64,000 nt of DNA from Serilophus lunatus (lineage: Eukaryota > Chordata > Aves > Passeriformes > Eurylaimidae). Below are positions 1 to 11,880 of this stretch, one piece after another. The notes under the pieces are model-generated. The model had not been told where the DNA came from, searched no databases, and was given only the letters and a program-made list of their open reading frames with translations. Numbering within the stretch: position 1 is the stretch's first letter; the number at the start of each line of letters is the position of its first letter. The stretch spans positions 945,272-1,009,271 of the forward strand of contig VXBA01003383.1 of the NCBI GenBank assembly GCA_013399895.1. The letters run 5' to 3'. Both the position numbers and the translations under genes were made by a program.

Positions 1-3000
1 AAAAATCTATAGAAGTGTTTGGCAAATGAACAATTGAGTCCTACATCTCCTAAAAGCAAATGCATTTTTAATGAGCTCCCGGGACAGAGATTCCAGTACA
101 GAGTAAGTGTATGACAAACATTGATCTAGGATAGGAAGAATCATTTGCATTGGACTTCTTATTACCAACAATTAAAACCTAGTTCAGAGTTGCTGAAGCA
201 GATACATAATTAAAATAATTCCTGGCTACTTCTTTTGTTGTAACAAGAGGAAGAAAAAGACTACTTGGAGTTGCTGTTTAGAAAAGCATCTGCAAACAAA
301 GTCCACAGTGTGCAGAGAGATCCAGGAAGATTTTTATTCGCGATGAACTCCTTTATGGGAAAGCAAACCAGAAAACCATTTCCATGGTTATCTGTAATAC
401 TGCAACAGAGGAGCACTGAAACAAAAACTATACGCAGACACTTGCTGTTCCTCAGTAGGAAGTATTTTTTATATCTAAGATTTTTAATATTGTGTGGGGT
501 TTTTTTTGTTTTCTTCCACAGAATTTCTTTGTGGGCCACTTCTTAAATTTTTTTTTTATTTATAATACAATGTATCAGACTATCCTCAGCCTTTTAACTG
601 TGATCTGGGAAAACTGCTGGGCCTAAATTTTTTGTGAACCCCACACCAAACACTTAAAATAGAGTGTGTATTTCCACAAGCCCGAAACTGAACGTTTTTT
701 CCTTTAGCCATGTTCCCGTGGTCTACTTGTGCTTCCTAAATTCTTCATTTCACTTTGTGCCACAAACCTTTCCTATCTCCTTGATGTAAAGTTCCTCAAA
801 ACTTTCACATGTAATTTCATGTTTCATCCACATGGATCCCATCCTACCAGCCTTACAGTGGAATCCACATCCTTGAAACAAAAACATGTGCAGGACACCT
901 TAGACTTGTGTAAGCTCACTTCACTTTCAGTGAAGGAAACTAGGCAATCTAGAAAATCATTAATTTGACCTATCTTAAGCATCTGCATTAGGACACAATG
1001 AATCACTCTCTAGAAAGGTCTGGCTCTCTCCATAAACTGAGTCTAGACACTGAGCTCAGATTAGATGGCTACAGATGAATGCAGATAAGTCTTACCCTAC
1101 AGTGAAGGCAGGAAACAAGTCAGACAGATGGACAGATGCAGTTCATGGGTGAAGAGCAGAGGGAAAGCAATGCAACAATAAAAAAGTTGCTATTCAAAAA
1201 AAGTTTACATCTCTAAGACAGTTTGTTTTCATTGAACATACAAATCAACAGCAATAAAATCTTCCAAAGCCCAAACCCAGTATCTGCCCAGCTGATCCAG
1301 CTCTGGTGTAAGACTATTCCTGGATTTACTGGCTGAGGCTAAGCCCATGGAGCGATGTCCATAAACCAGCGATGTCCAGCTAGCTGGGACTCTCCAAGGC
1401 ACCTTGCAATGATGATGATGACGATAATGGTGAACCCTGGCCTCTTTGTCCTCTCCTTGATGGATTGTAGCAATGCAAGATACCTGTTACAAAGATCTTC
1501 CCAACTTAAGAAACTCTGAGCTAGATGTTCAGTTCCTGCGTGGCAGAGGCACAGCTACCTCAACAACCTCCAGGTAATCCAGGCCCTGCCTACATTTCCA
1601 AGACTTTGGACAACAGCTTCTCTCCTCTACTACAGTGGGATTCTCTGCTGCTTATCTGACAGAGAAGCATATCACCAGACATGATTTCACAAGTTTTTTA
1701 ACTCTAGAAAGCAGACCAAACAGAGAAAAATAACCGAGAACTATTTTTAAGACTACTCTTGAAGTCTTGCTTAAATCCAAACCAATTTATTTTCAAGCCA
1801 TTTATTTTTTCTTTAAATTATGTGAATCTCATGATTGAAAAAACTCCATCCAAACTCAAAATACTCAAACCACTTTGTTTCTAAATGTTACAATGAAACA
1901 TTTCAGCACTTTTAAAATAATTTCTGTTTTTTCCCCAATAAATTGGCAACCCAAAAATATCCTAAAAATTGCATTTTTTAATCTCCATCTCTTGTCATTA
2001 AACATTCAAGGGAACCTGCAAATGGAGTCCAACAGACTTTGAGAAAATACTTAACATTTCTGCCAAAAACAAATGGCTTCCAATTATTTTTAGCAAGAGC
2101 AGGGAAGTTTACTCTTTGCAAGCTCCTGCTTGCATGGACTCCTGTGAGCCCCTCTGGAGAGTCAACTGCATGTAAACGCTGGGCTGACATGCACATGCTC
2201 AGTGGAAGCCTTTCCACTAACTTCAACAAGTGGGATTAGAATTTTGATTCTGTTCTAGTTAAATAAGGCTCTGATTGCCTATACCAGGGCTTTGATCACT
2301 GAAACAGGAGCAAGCACTGCTTATTAGCTATGCAGTTATCTTGCTGTCAGCCTGGAATTTGCCTTGCAGACCCCTGCCAGCATGCGAGCATGGGAACAGG
2401 TCACTAGCAGCATTTGTACAGTACAGCACTGTAGTGGTGCTCTGTGGCAGATATCCTTGTCCGTGAATTCCGATTTCACAGGAAAGATGACATGAGGCAA
2501 GGTACCCTACATCTCAGGAAAAAAAAGGGGCAAGACACCTTGTATTTACCACAGGGTATCTTTGTACCATGCGAACAGTTAGTTTTATGGAGCAGATAAT
2601 GCACTATAAATTCACAAGCTAGTTTAATCTGTTACAGGTTACTCACTTGACCTTACCCACAGGCACTTTATTCTGTGAGGGGCAAGGCCTGTCTGCCTGA
2701 AAATGCTGCCAGGCATCTTTATGTTTATGGTTTAAACATTTTATAGCACAAAACTCAAGGCGTACAGAGAGATACGCTGCTCCTAGAAGCGCAATCCTCG
2801 CCTGAAGAGCAGAGCACTCAGTCCCTAATTGGGGATGACCTCTTTGCTATGCAGATCTGATGGACTGCGATGACATGGTCTTCTTGAAACATGTAAAACA
2901 GTCATAACTTGGAAGGATCATCAAGGAAGGCTGGTTTGCAGTACAATTAGTTTTTAACCAGACTTTGGAACTGAAATTTCAACATGATCAACAAATCATG

Positions 3001-6000
3001 GTCCCACAGCATTATGGTTACTCAAACATCACAGCATAGCCCTGTCTTCGAGTGGTAAAAAGGATATTGATTTGACAGATTAGAAGTGTAATTGAGATGC
3101 GAACTGACCTCAAATCAAAGGAGTATTTAGAGAATAAAATTGGATCCCAGGGCAGTCAACAAATAAGGACTACAGTACAAGCGAGCAACTGCAAATTGGC
3201 AAAAACTAAAAACCAGAAGCTAGCTTTGTGTAATATCCTGTATTTATTCCAAGAGAAGGTCATGCTCTCCATCTTGCTTTGAAGATCAGGCAGTGAGAAA
3301 TTACTGTTTTACTAGTCCTTTCCTGCAGGATTTTAATTGTCATTCCTTGCTCTCTGGCATGACGTAATTTGGTTTTCCTAATTCACAAATCAGCATAAGC
3401 TAATAAAACTGTTTAAGAGATGGCAGCACTGTGCCCACGTTGTTTCGTTGTTTGCTATTATCCCACAACTAATCCTTCAACTCAAATAAAACCGTAATTC
3501 ATTTCCTCCTTTATTCTCCCTCTACATTAAATAGTTTTAGACAGGTTCAATCCTGCCTCACCACAAATGGGAAAGGTGAGGTTTTTTCTTCCTGGAGTGT
3601 GCATGATTTCAATTACCTAATGTGTATATCATCTATCATGTCAGGAAAAAACGTCTAAATCATTTTCAACACTTTTAGATACTTTACATAGACAGAAAAT
3701 ATTCTAATGGTAATGTGAAGCGTAACAAACCCACCCCACAACCAACCAAATTTAAACAAACAAACAAAAACCCAAACCACAAACCAACTAAGAATTTACT
3801 ATCTTTTTAAATATCAAGTTAATAAAAGCTTCTCTACACTGTGTCAAACTTTACCCATCTAAAAACCTTCTGACATTATGTCTAGCGTACAAAGGCTGCT
3901 ACTGATGGGGCTGAGTCATCTACAGTAATTGTTCTGCTAGTGTAAAAACTACTTAAACCTCAATTATGCCCACTTTAATGCTATGGTGAAGAGATATAAC
4001 TTTAGGACAAAAGAAGTTTTGTTTGCCTAAAACAGGCAGACATAACTTTGATTTCTGTTTAGCACCCATTCCTCATCCTAAGCTTGATTCTTCACAGCTT
4101 TATCACGTAAACAAGCATTTCCCATGGCTTTACATGTGGTCCACAGTGAAATGCCCAACTTCACAAGGTGTTACACCCACTTTGTGCAGGGCAAATAACT
4201 GTATCTGGGTGCAAGGGAACAGTAGTTCAAGCTGTCAGCACTTTGCATATCCTGCAGGTCCTAAACCAGAAAAACAGCATGCAGGTCTTGGGGCTCAAAC
4301 AAGGAAGCGAACCATCCTGTTCTGAAATTTGTAACAAAAGGAAAAAGATACACATTACCTTCCCCAGTTCTGTAAATATATCCATGAGATGTCCCAGCAC
4401 AGCACACCTTTCCCGTGTGAAAAGCATTTCCAACGTGAGTGCTTACTCAGCAGGAAAATTAACTGCTGCAGGATAGGAACATCTATCTGTAAATTATACA
4501 GACAGGATCAGCACACGAGGCTGAAAGGGTAAAGCTGCAGCTCAAATCCTCCAGTGCAGGATCCACTACTGAAGATGACCACTGATCCTGGAACTAACAA
4601 TTAACATTAACTGCTAGTCACCTAGAAATCAGTATCCCAAGATTTAATCTAAAACCCATTATTCATCATGGTTTCATCCACAGTACGTATTTTTCACAAT
4701 TTAAGGCTCAGGTAAACTACCCTTCATTTTAGCATCAACCTGTGCAAACAGACTGAGAACAGGATTTTTCAGTCCTACTCACTGGGCTTCATCCTTCTAG
4801 ATCAGGTATCTGAAAGCCATGGAAGCAACTTCGTTCCCAGAGTGGAACTGCTTTCATTACCCATTCCCTGAACCCAACACCTTTAAACAAGCTATCAGAA
4901 AACAGATGAAAGTTCATCATCACAGGGACAGTTGCACATACAAAAAACTGCACGCCAGCACAAACTCAAACTTTCTATTTACATGATGCCTAAAAACAAT
5001 GCAAACACAAACCTGACTGGGACCTCGGGGACATCACCTTTACACAAATAACAGCAAACACAATCATTTGTACTTTAGTAATACTCAGTTTCTCAAAAAA
5101 AAGTCTTGAAGTTAGACTGTGTTTAGCTCTGTGCTTCGCTTACTGTGCTTAGTTTCCAGCTTCTGCACCATTTTCCCCAGAAAGAGCGTGCAGCATAAGG
5201 TATTAAAAGAGTAAGTAAAGAAGTGGGCAGTGGGTGCAGCACACAATGCTACCAGGAGAAAATAAAACAAACAGGGGCATGTCCAGGTTGTTTTGTCTAA
5301 GAAGCAACAGTACAGACCTGGAAGAAGAAAAATACCTTCTATTAAATGTCAATGACATATTTTTTAATAAAAATCCATCATCCCATTTACATCGGTACCC
5401 CATATGTGCCACTTTTCCATGGCTATCAAAGCAGGAATAGTGGGAGGGAGGAGGGGGAATTTCAACACATTTATATTTCTCTTAGGATGCCAGCTTTCTT
5501 AATTCTCATACAGAGGTTTAATGTAAAAACAACTCTTCTGCCCACATGTTTGTAACACGGTCGTTCCTACAGGTCTTCTGAGCAGAAGAGATTGGGAAAA
5601 GAATTTAAACAGTCCATAATAATTCAGGTTCGGAGCCAGTAATGTTGAACAGATATAAGCAATAAAAATAACCACTCTGGGTACCTCTGTTACATGACAT
5701 AAATATTTCTCTTTTTCATTTATGGAAGCTATTATGCAAAAGTGCAGCTCAGCCCTGAGTGGAGACAATGGGCCTCCTGCTTATTTGAAGAACTGCAGCC
5801 TCCTATTATCTTGTTATAGATGAGAACAATCTCAAGGGCTAGGCCCTCATGAAACATACAGGCACTTCGCATGATGACCACAGCTCTCCTGCAAACAGTA
5901 TTAAGAGAGAATCCTAATGCTGTGAGTCACAAAGCACAGCAGCACCAAAAACAGTGGCTGAGGTTCTTTTTATTTGCAGTATTTTAACTAGTTGAAGATA

Positions 6001-6690
6001 AAATCTCCCAAAGAAGACTGTTAATGCTACAACCCACAGAACTAGTACCCGCAAAAGGCTTGATCCCTAGTGGCAGCAGTAATCCCAGCAGACGCCCACC
6101 GTAAGGACTCCCTGGTGCTGGTACGACCTGAGTTTGGGCTATGGCCCTTGCCTCAATGGGATCAGCCACAGGTTCTCACAGGTCTGCCTACCTACACAAA
6201 GTTTTCAGGGAGCAGCTTCCCCGTATGCTCTACCTATGCAGTTTGTTGGGTTGAGCAGGACCCAACTAACACAAGCTGCCAGGCTAGGGGAACACACACA
6301 GGCACAGGCACAAACAATGCACCATGTGAGCCTCGTTTCCTTAGGAAGCCAGCCCAGAACCCACCCTTAACCTTCCCCCCACTTCCAGTGCAGCCATGTC
6401 TTCTGCACCGCTGATGCAACGCGAAACCCAGTGCTGGAAAACAAAGGCGCTATTGACTAATTTTTTGCAGGATTAAGGTGACTATGCTGGTTTACAGCAA
6501 AGATTTCAATGATTTCGACACCAAGTGCTAAGTAACAGGAACATGGCTTGGCAGTAAATCCAGAGATTACCTGTTGAAACATTAATGACAAACATCTTTT
6601 GATGTGGGCTGCTTTATGTGGTGCACAAGCCAGCACTGTAATTATGCATTTCCTTTCTATGAATCTAGTATTTAAAAGTAAAGTATTACT
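1..6690. other. Unique non-coding DNA, AT-rich
   Basis: No gene is recognised here. Open frames are short, overlap on both strands and show no family resemblance. The stretch holds A-rich and T-rich runs and an AAAC-type low-complexity patch near 3,752-3,780. It also has a short GAT-rich run near 1,411-1,430 and an 11-bp direct repeat at 1,351 and 1,368. The block near 6,030-6,420 is somewhat richer in G+C. It is probably intronic or intergenic. Confidence 0.6.
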
Positions 6691-6701
6691 GGGAGGGGTG
6701 T

Positions 6702-6705
<4 letters not shown>

Positions 6706-6746
<41 letters not shown>
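6706..6746. repeat. (GT)n microsatellite, about 20 units
   Basis: An uninterrupted GT dinucleotide run is read directly from the sequence. It is the longest dinucleotide array in the window and is likely length-polymorphic. Alternating purine-pyrimidine tracts of this kind can adopt Z-DNA in vitro; that is general knowledge, not something shown here. Confidence 0.97.
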
Positions 6747-6747
<1 letters not shown>

Positions 6748-6884
6748 CAGGAAATACTCTACAGCTGAGCCTGCGATTTACCAGTGTAGCTGCACGTAGT
6801 AAAACAGCAACAGGGAAGCTCAGTCGTTTCATTCATCATGCAGCAAGCAGAGGGCTAAAACAATTGCCACACTTAAGACAAATG

Positions 6885-7045
6885 TCAGCATGAGTCATAT
6901 CAGCCAGAGTGCAAACATGTTTGCTGTCGGGTGAGTCAGAATATCACATCCTGAATTCACAAACCTTCTTATAAATAATAATTTCCTAAATTGTTGCATT
7001 TCTTTAATACAATGCAATTTTAAGTATGATGCCAAATCCATAAAG
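6885..7045. promoter_or_regulatory. Candidate regulatory element: two AP-1 sites around a FOX-type palindrome
   Basis: The sequence shows TGAGTCA at 6,891-6,897 and again at 6,932-6,938. Between them is a perfect 14-bp palindrome, GCAAACATGTTTGC (6,911-6,924). Its halves match the forkhead-type core GCAAACA head to head, and its centre also fits the p53 half-site pattern RRRCATGYYY. An AT-rich stretch follows to about 7,045. The motif matches are seen; function as an enhancer is inferred from their density and could be chance. Confidence 0.3.
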
Positions 7046-7464
7046 GCTTTCCTGACTACAAAGAAAATGTTTTTCCTCCCCTTCCCTTTTGCTTCTGACT
7101 ACATGTACCTACCAACAGTAGTAGATTGCCTACAGTGCCTGAAGTGGTAATTGCATTGATTCATACTTATGAAAATGGCTCAAAATGGGCCAAATTGAGA
7201 GACACCCCTCTGCTCCCTTCCCCCCACCAAAAAAAAGGAGAGAATTAAATACAAATAGTAGGACCTTTCACTTAGTGTATATGCTTTCTAAATCAGCATT
7301 TCTTTGATGCTGTAATTCTGACAAGCTTCAGCATGTTTAGCATTCAAAGGAACATCATGCTGGCATGGGACACAGACCAGCTTAGCAAAGGGGTGAGAAA
7401 TGCCGAAGAAGTGGTGAGAGAGGCCAGGACAGCATGCTGGGTGTGAGCAAGGAGGGACGAGGCC

Positions 7465-7535
7465 TGCACTGTGCTAGACAGTGTATGCACATACAGCAAA
7501 AGCACAGTCCCTGCTTCAAAAAGTGCTCAGCCTCA
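7465..7535 (+). repeat. Ancient amniote interspersed repeat fragment (MIR/L2/L3 type)
   Basis: The stretch reads as a diverged copy of the widespread motif 'gcactgtgctaggcactgtacaaacac' followed by 'cagtccctgc-ccaaagagctt'. Observed landmarks are GCACTGTGCTAGACAGTGTA and then CACAGTCCCTGCTTCAAAAA. A copy of the same family appears at 19,195-19,255. I recognise the consensus type but cannot resolve the exact family without a repeat library. Confidence 0.55.
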
Positions 7536-7760
7536 ACACAGCGTGCAGCGATCAATCCTCATAAAGAATACAAATATACCTGGTAACAAAATTAATGCAT
7601 TGTAATAACTGGCAAGGATTATCCATGACTGCCTCTAATTCAGAAAAGCATCTGAATCAGAAGTTATGCAAGTGCCTTTTGAAATAGGGCTGAAGTCAAG
7701 GATATGATCAAATTTATTCAGGAGAGTGCTGATAAAGATGTGTGATGACTCTGCCAGCAA

Positions 7761-7813
7761 GGGGGGGGAAAAAATGTTTTGTGCTAGGTTGGGGGGGGGG
7801 GGTGTGTGTGTGT
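7761..7813. repeat. G8 tract, then G12 tract running into (TG)n
   Basis: A run of eight G lies at 7,761-7,768 and twelve G at 7,791-7,802. The second run is followed directly by a short TG run to about 7,813. The tracts could form quadruplex-like structures and are prone to length variation and sequencing error. Confidence 0.9.
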
Positions 7814-8190
7814 ATTTCTAACTTGATTTTCATTTGGGAATTTATTCTCATCTTACGTAAAAAGGAATTCATACACATACAAATCTTACATTAAATCAAC
7901 ACAATCTTGTTTTCTTTTAATTGTTTTGTGGAATAACCACTCAGAAGTTCATTTCTGTTATCTTTCTCAAGCAAAATAAAAGGTCTCTTAGAAAAATTTT
8001 ATTGCTAAAACAATGAAATTCTCCTGGGAACAACTTCTTTATGGAAATGAAGTGACAGTTTCTTTTATCTAGCCAAGCAGCAAGTCTGCATTTATAAAAA
8101 GCATTCTGTGCACAAAGTACAGTGAGTGGGAGGACATGAAAATGCTATTTTTAAACCAGATTTCAGCGTTCCTCCCATACAGATTTCCTG

Positions 8191-8232
8191 GAATAATAAC
8201 AGCAACAACAATAATGATAATTAATAATGCCA
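8191..8232. repeat. AAT/AAC-rich low-complexity tract
   Basis: Imperfect trinucleotide units (AAT, AAC, GAT) follow one another. This is simple low-complexity DNA with no coding signal. Confidence 0.7.
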
Positions 8233-8388
8233 AAAGAGGAGTATCATTATAAAGGTGAGTGGCATGCGAGAAAGCAAATCGTAGTTAAGGACTTGTAAGA
8301 TTTAGGGACAGATGTACAGTTCTTTCAAAGAAACTGGCATTGTGTCATGAAGTTCATATGATTTGAGGCTTTTCCCCTAAATTTTATA

Positions 8389-8408
8389 TTTTTTTTTTTT
8401 AAAAAAAA
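8389..8408. repeat. T12A8 self-complementary homopolymer pair
   Basis: Twelve T are followed immediately by eight A, giving a perfect AT-only inverted repeat. It resembles other T/A junctions in the window, such as 47,571-47,587. Confidence 0.9.
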
Positions 8409-8963
8409 GGCGCTAAATTACTATTATGTACAACATATGCTGCATCTGTACCATTTATTTTATTGCAGCAATTGTTATTTTCAGAAACATCACTAAATGA
8501 GAATAGTGGAGCTGACCCCATCACTATGTTTGGGTAAGTGACCATGACACCTTTTAGACCCGAGGAAGAAAGCAAACCCTGAGAAAATCCAGGGCCAAGC
8601 AATGTTTTCAAATGCAGTAAGAAACAAGAGTAGGATGCAGACTTTAACCCAAAGCTTAAAAAAGGACACTGGAATTATGCTTTTCTGCTTTGCTGACCTT
8701 TCGACCTGCCTCTGAGGACATTCACAGAGCAAAGACGTTGAATTAACACAGGTAGAGAAAGTGTGAGTCAAACCCTTACTGCCTACTAGTGTCTCCATTA
8801 AACTTGGAGTGTAATTATCCAAGGGCAGAAGTTAGCCCCGATTACAACAAGACTGTTATTCAATTGTGCTATCATCTACCATTGGTAATTAGAACAAGTG
8901 TTTGCGTTTCACACCTAATAAAAATTAACGAGAATGAGCAGGCAGTAACAAAATGCATGGGAG

Positions 8964-8977
8964 ACACACACACACAC
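8964..8977. repeat. Short (AC)n microsatellite
   Basis: About seven uninterrupted AC units sit directly upstream of the CpG-enriched stretch. Confidence 0.9.
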
Positions 8978-9285
8978 CGAGGTGCAACGTGAAACCTGCT
9001 GGTGTGATCGCACTTGGAATAGCCCGACCATCGGAAAGCCCCCGTTTCACACAAAATCAGAGCAAGCTAGAGAAATCACACACACTGTCTCTCCCTCTCT
9101 TACACTCGGCAGCTCTAATACAGAATCACGTTGGAGTCTGGCACTGACTCATGTTTCAAACCCGGGTGCGTCCCCCAACACAGGCATCTGCACGCAAACC
9201 CCCTGCATCCACACACCTCGCTCAGCCCTTGTCTCCTGCTGCTGTCACGAGGTACCAACCTTGTTCAAATGATTTCCATCCACGT
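8975..9285. promoter_or_regulatory. Local CpG cluster
   Basis: I count 14 CpG dinucleotides between 8,978 and 9,284, while most of the window has very few. Positions include 8,978, 8,988, 9,009, 9,025, 9,032, 9,043, 9,107, 9,129, 9,163, 9,169, 9,193, 9,219, 9,248 and 9,283. G+C is only moderate, so this is not a classical CpG island. No TATA box or clear first exon is seen. It may be an unmethylated regulatory element or a weak promoter of a non-coding RNA; that is inference. Confidence 0.35.
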
Positions 9286-9769
9286 TTCTAGTCCAATGCA
9301 AACCCCTCAGCAGCAGCAGCATGAAACAAAAAAGAACTAGTACTGCTGGCATTCTACCCACCCAGCGAAAAATCAGCCACCTAGCTACTCAGGTATGTTT
9401 CCAAAAGCTATTATTTAAGGACCGTTCAAGGCATGCTTGGAGGCCCTTCCGCTCTCTCACTCCCCTATAAGACAAATGTTCATGTCATTAACCTTTATTT
9501 GCCTTTTACACAGTAAAATGCAAGTCTATTAAAATATAGAGCTCCAATCTGATATTTTGATCACCTCCGTCTGCTTAATGGGAAATGTACAGTGGTAAGA
9601 GAGAAAAAAATGTATGTAGGACTGGAATAAGTTAGCACCATTTTCCTTTTCTGTTCATTGCTGTCTGCTAAACATGCATGCTGCTGGTCACTTACCTAGC
9701 TCAGTGCCAGCAAGTGCTCAGCTGGGCACATCACCAATATTTAACCCTTTTAGAAATTAAATCTCAGTA

Positions 9770-9938
9770 ATGCTTTGCACTCATTTAGCATTTTACATAC
9801 CACAAACACTGTAAAAAAGAATTTAACTGCACATTCTTTAACACCCCTGCAAGGTAAGCTAAATATTAATGTTCATACTTTATGTAAAGGGGATGGGATA
9901 ATTGACCTGCCCTAAGCTATGCAACACAGGTGCTCCTG
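9770..9938 (-). repeat. MIR-type ancient SINE relic
   Basis: The + strand reads as the complement of a MIR-like element. GCATTTTACATAC is followed by ACACCCCTGCAAGGTAAG, then a diverged 'tatt-at-cc-cattttacagatgagg' region. GGGATAATTGACCTGCCC corresponds to the usual 'ttaagtaacttgcccaaggtcacacagc'. The order and spacing of these landmarks match the family. The element is clearly old and diverged. The boundaries are approximate. Confidence 0.65.
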
Positions 9939-11837
9939 TTTCTTCGTTCTCTTCTTATGCCAATAGACCAGTTGTAGCCTTTTCTGAAATTCAGAAAGAG
10001 TTAGAGTTCTGCCTTCATTTCTGCCTCTTTCAGCTGCTGAAAGAAAGGAGAAGCAGGTCTCCATAGCCAGGGTTACAAGTGGTAAAGGGGTTGTGTGTGA
10101 GTGGTCCCTGATGTCATTGCCTGCAGTGGGACCAGAATCAACTGGACCCACAGGACTCCCATTTCCACCTCCTTGTGGTAAGCAAAGATTAGCTGCAGAG
10201 AATAATTTGGTCTGCAGGAACATTACAAGTCCTTTTCACGAAATATAACCATATTTTAGTTTCTGCAAATGACTTCTATTACTGCAAGAAGGACAGCAAG
10301 GGCTCAGCAGTGTAGGCACATCACACATTGCTTCTCATACTCACCTTCTCTTCCCCTCCCCCACAAAAAAAGGTAGGTCTGAACAAATAAAGGTTTCATC
10401 CAGGATAAATGCCAGCAGGGCAGGAGCGGTGCCCAATGCCTGCTCCTGTGGGCTGCATCCACCTCTGCCCATCATCACGTGTTATAAAAAGCCACACTGG
10501 GTTTGCCTGCAGCCAGCATTAGATTGTCAGACGGAGCTAAGCTTTGCAACTACCTCTTTGAAGTGAAAACCCTCATGTCACAGACTGGACAACAGGGTAA
10601 TATAGTCAGAGATCCTGTTACAACACCAGCTGTTCATCCTACACCACCACCATCAGCCACAGCGTAGGTGGGACCCAATCACACTTACTACATTAGAAGT
10701 TACTTACTATATCAAAGGTTTCTACCTGTAAAAGACCTGTACCCTTATTTGCAGTAACATGATTAAAGCAGAAATCTTAAATACTAGCACTGTGGATGCA
10801 ATTATCCTAGTTAAAAAGAGAGCTTTTATTAGCAAAGCTCATTCCAGTTAACAGACCAAGTAAGCCCTACCTTTGATCAAAGCAGCTAGTCTGGAAAAGA
10901 ACTTGAACACGTTGACCAGCTCCTGAGCTAAGACATGGCTTAAGTAGATGGGTTTATCTCACCCAACCGTTCACTTTTGACCACATTTGGTTGGGTCAGG
11001 GCCAACTTAGTGTAATCAGATCCTCAGCCTTAGCTGCAGGTTTTGATTGCCTCGAAGCGCTAGCTCCTGCCAAAGCCTCTTTAGCTATCACACCTAAGAG
11101 CACTGTCACCGCTGCAGATGAGCTCCATAGTTTAAGTGGATTAGCTGTGCTGAACAACCCAGCTACATCCAGTTCTCATGTCAGCAACGCTTGAGCTTCA
11201 ATCAGCAATGATCTTTTATTCAGTTGCTCCAGGAGGTTTTGCTGCAGAGTACAGAGCTGGGCTAAGGACAAACCTGTGCTTGTCCCCAGGCTCCAGAATA
11301 AAGACAAGCTTGCAGATTGTGCGCACTGGGCATACCAAGATGCTCAGTGAAGCAGTGGTGTTTGTAAAGACCACCCCTTCCTACATCCACTCTGACACCA
11401 GAGTTTGGGGTTGGCTTTCCACTACAGCATGCAACTACAATGAAAAATAGCAGCCAAAGACATCATTTATAACCTTGCCATGACTCCTTATCCAAAATCC
11501 TCAGCAGTGGCACATAGCATAAACTACTACAGCAACAGGATGTCCTCCTGATACCACCTATCTTAGCCTGGGAGGAACAGCCTCTGCTGTGCCTTAGCAG
11601 CTACGATCCCCAGTTCCAGTAAACCTTACAATTTCCCAGGTACACCATATCCCTCTCTCAGCCACTCTTCCCAAAGGCAGCAGGCAGAAGTGCCACATAA
11701 CATAATCAGTGTGAAGCTGTAAGAGTGTGGAGGAATGTGGCAATTTGTGGAAAATGCCATGGACCAAAAGGCAATCAGCAATGAGTCTAAAAGCAGCAGC
11801 AGAAGGGAGTGGTTTCCTAACAAAACAAGTCTTGTTT

Positions 11838-11880
11838 AAAAAAAAAAACAAACAAAAAACAAAAAAAAAAAATTAAAAAA
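11838..11880. repeat. A-rich low-complexity tract
   Basis: A long A-rich run interrupted by single C and T bases. The upstream 350 bases do not resemble a SINE or a processed gene copy that I recognise, so I treat it as simple low-complexity DNA and not as a retroposon tail. Confidence 0.8.

Larger units (their letters stand above)
6750..8960. other. Unique non-coding DNA with low-complexity tracts
   Basis: No gene is recognised. Apart from the motif cluster, ancient repeat and homopolymers listed separately, the sequence is AT-rich. The antisense frame at 8,493-8,822 reads through low-complexity DNA and resembles nothing known. Confidence 0.6.

Noticed and set aside
2408..2450. Possible reverse copy of the 7,465-type ancient repeat (TTTGTACAGTACAGCACTGT)
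   Set aside because: Only one short landmark matches and the expected neighbouring landmarks are absent.
10478..10490. CACGTG next to TTATAAAAAG, a promoter-like E-box plus TATA string
   Set aside because: No CpG enrichment, initiator or plausible first exon follows. Single motif pairs like this occur by chance in AT-rich DNA.
11460..11880. Possible SINE or retroposed sequence ending in the A-rich tract
   Set aside because: No tRNA-like promoter boxes, no target-site duplication and no recognisable body upstream.
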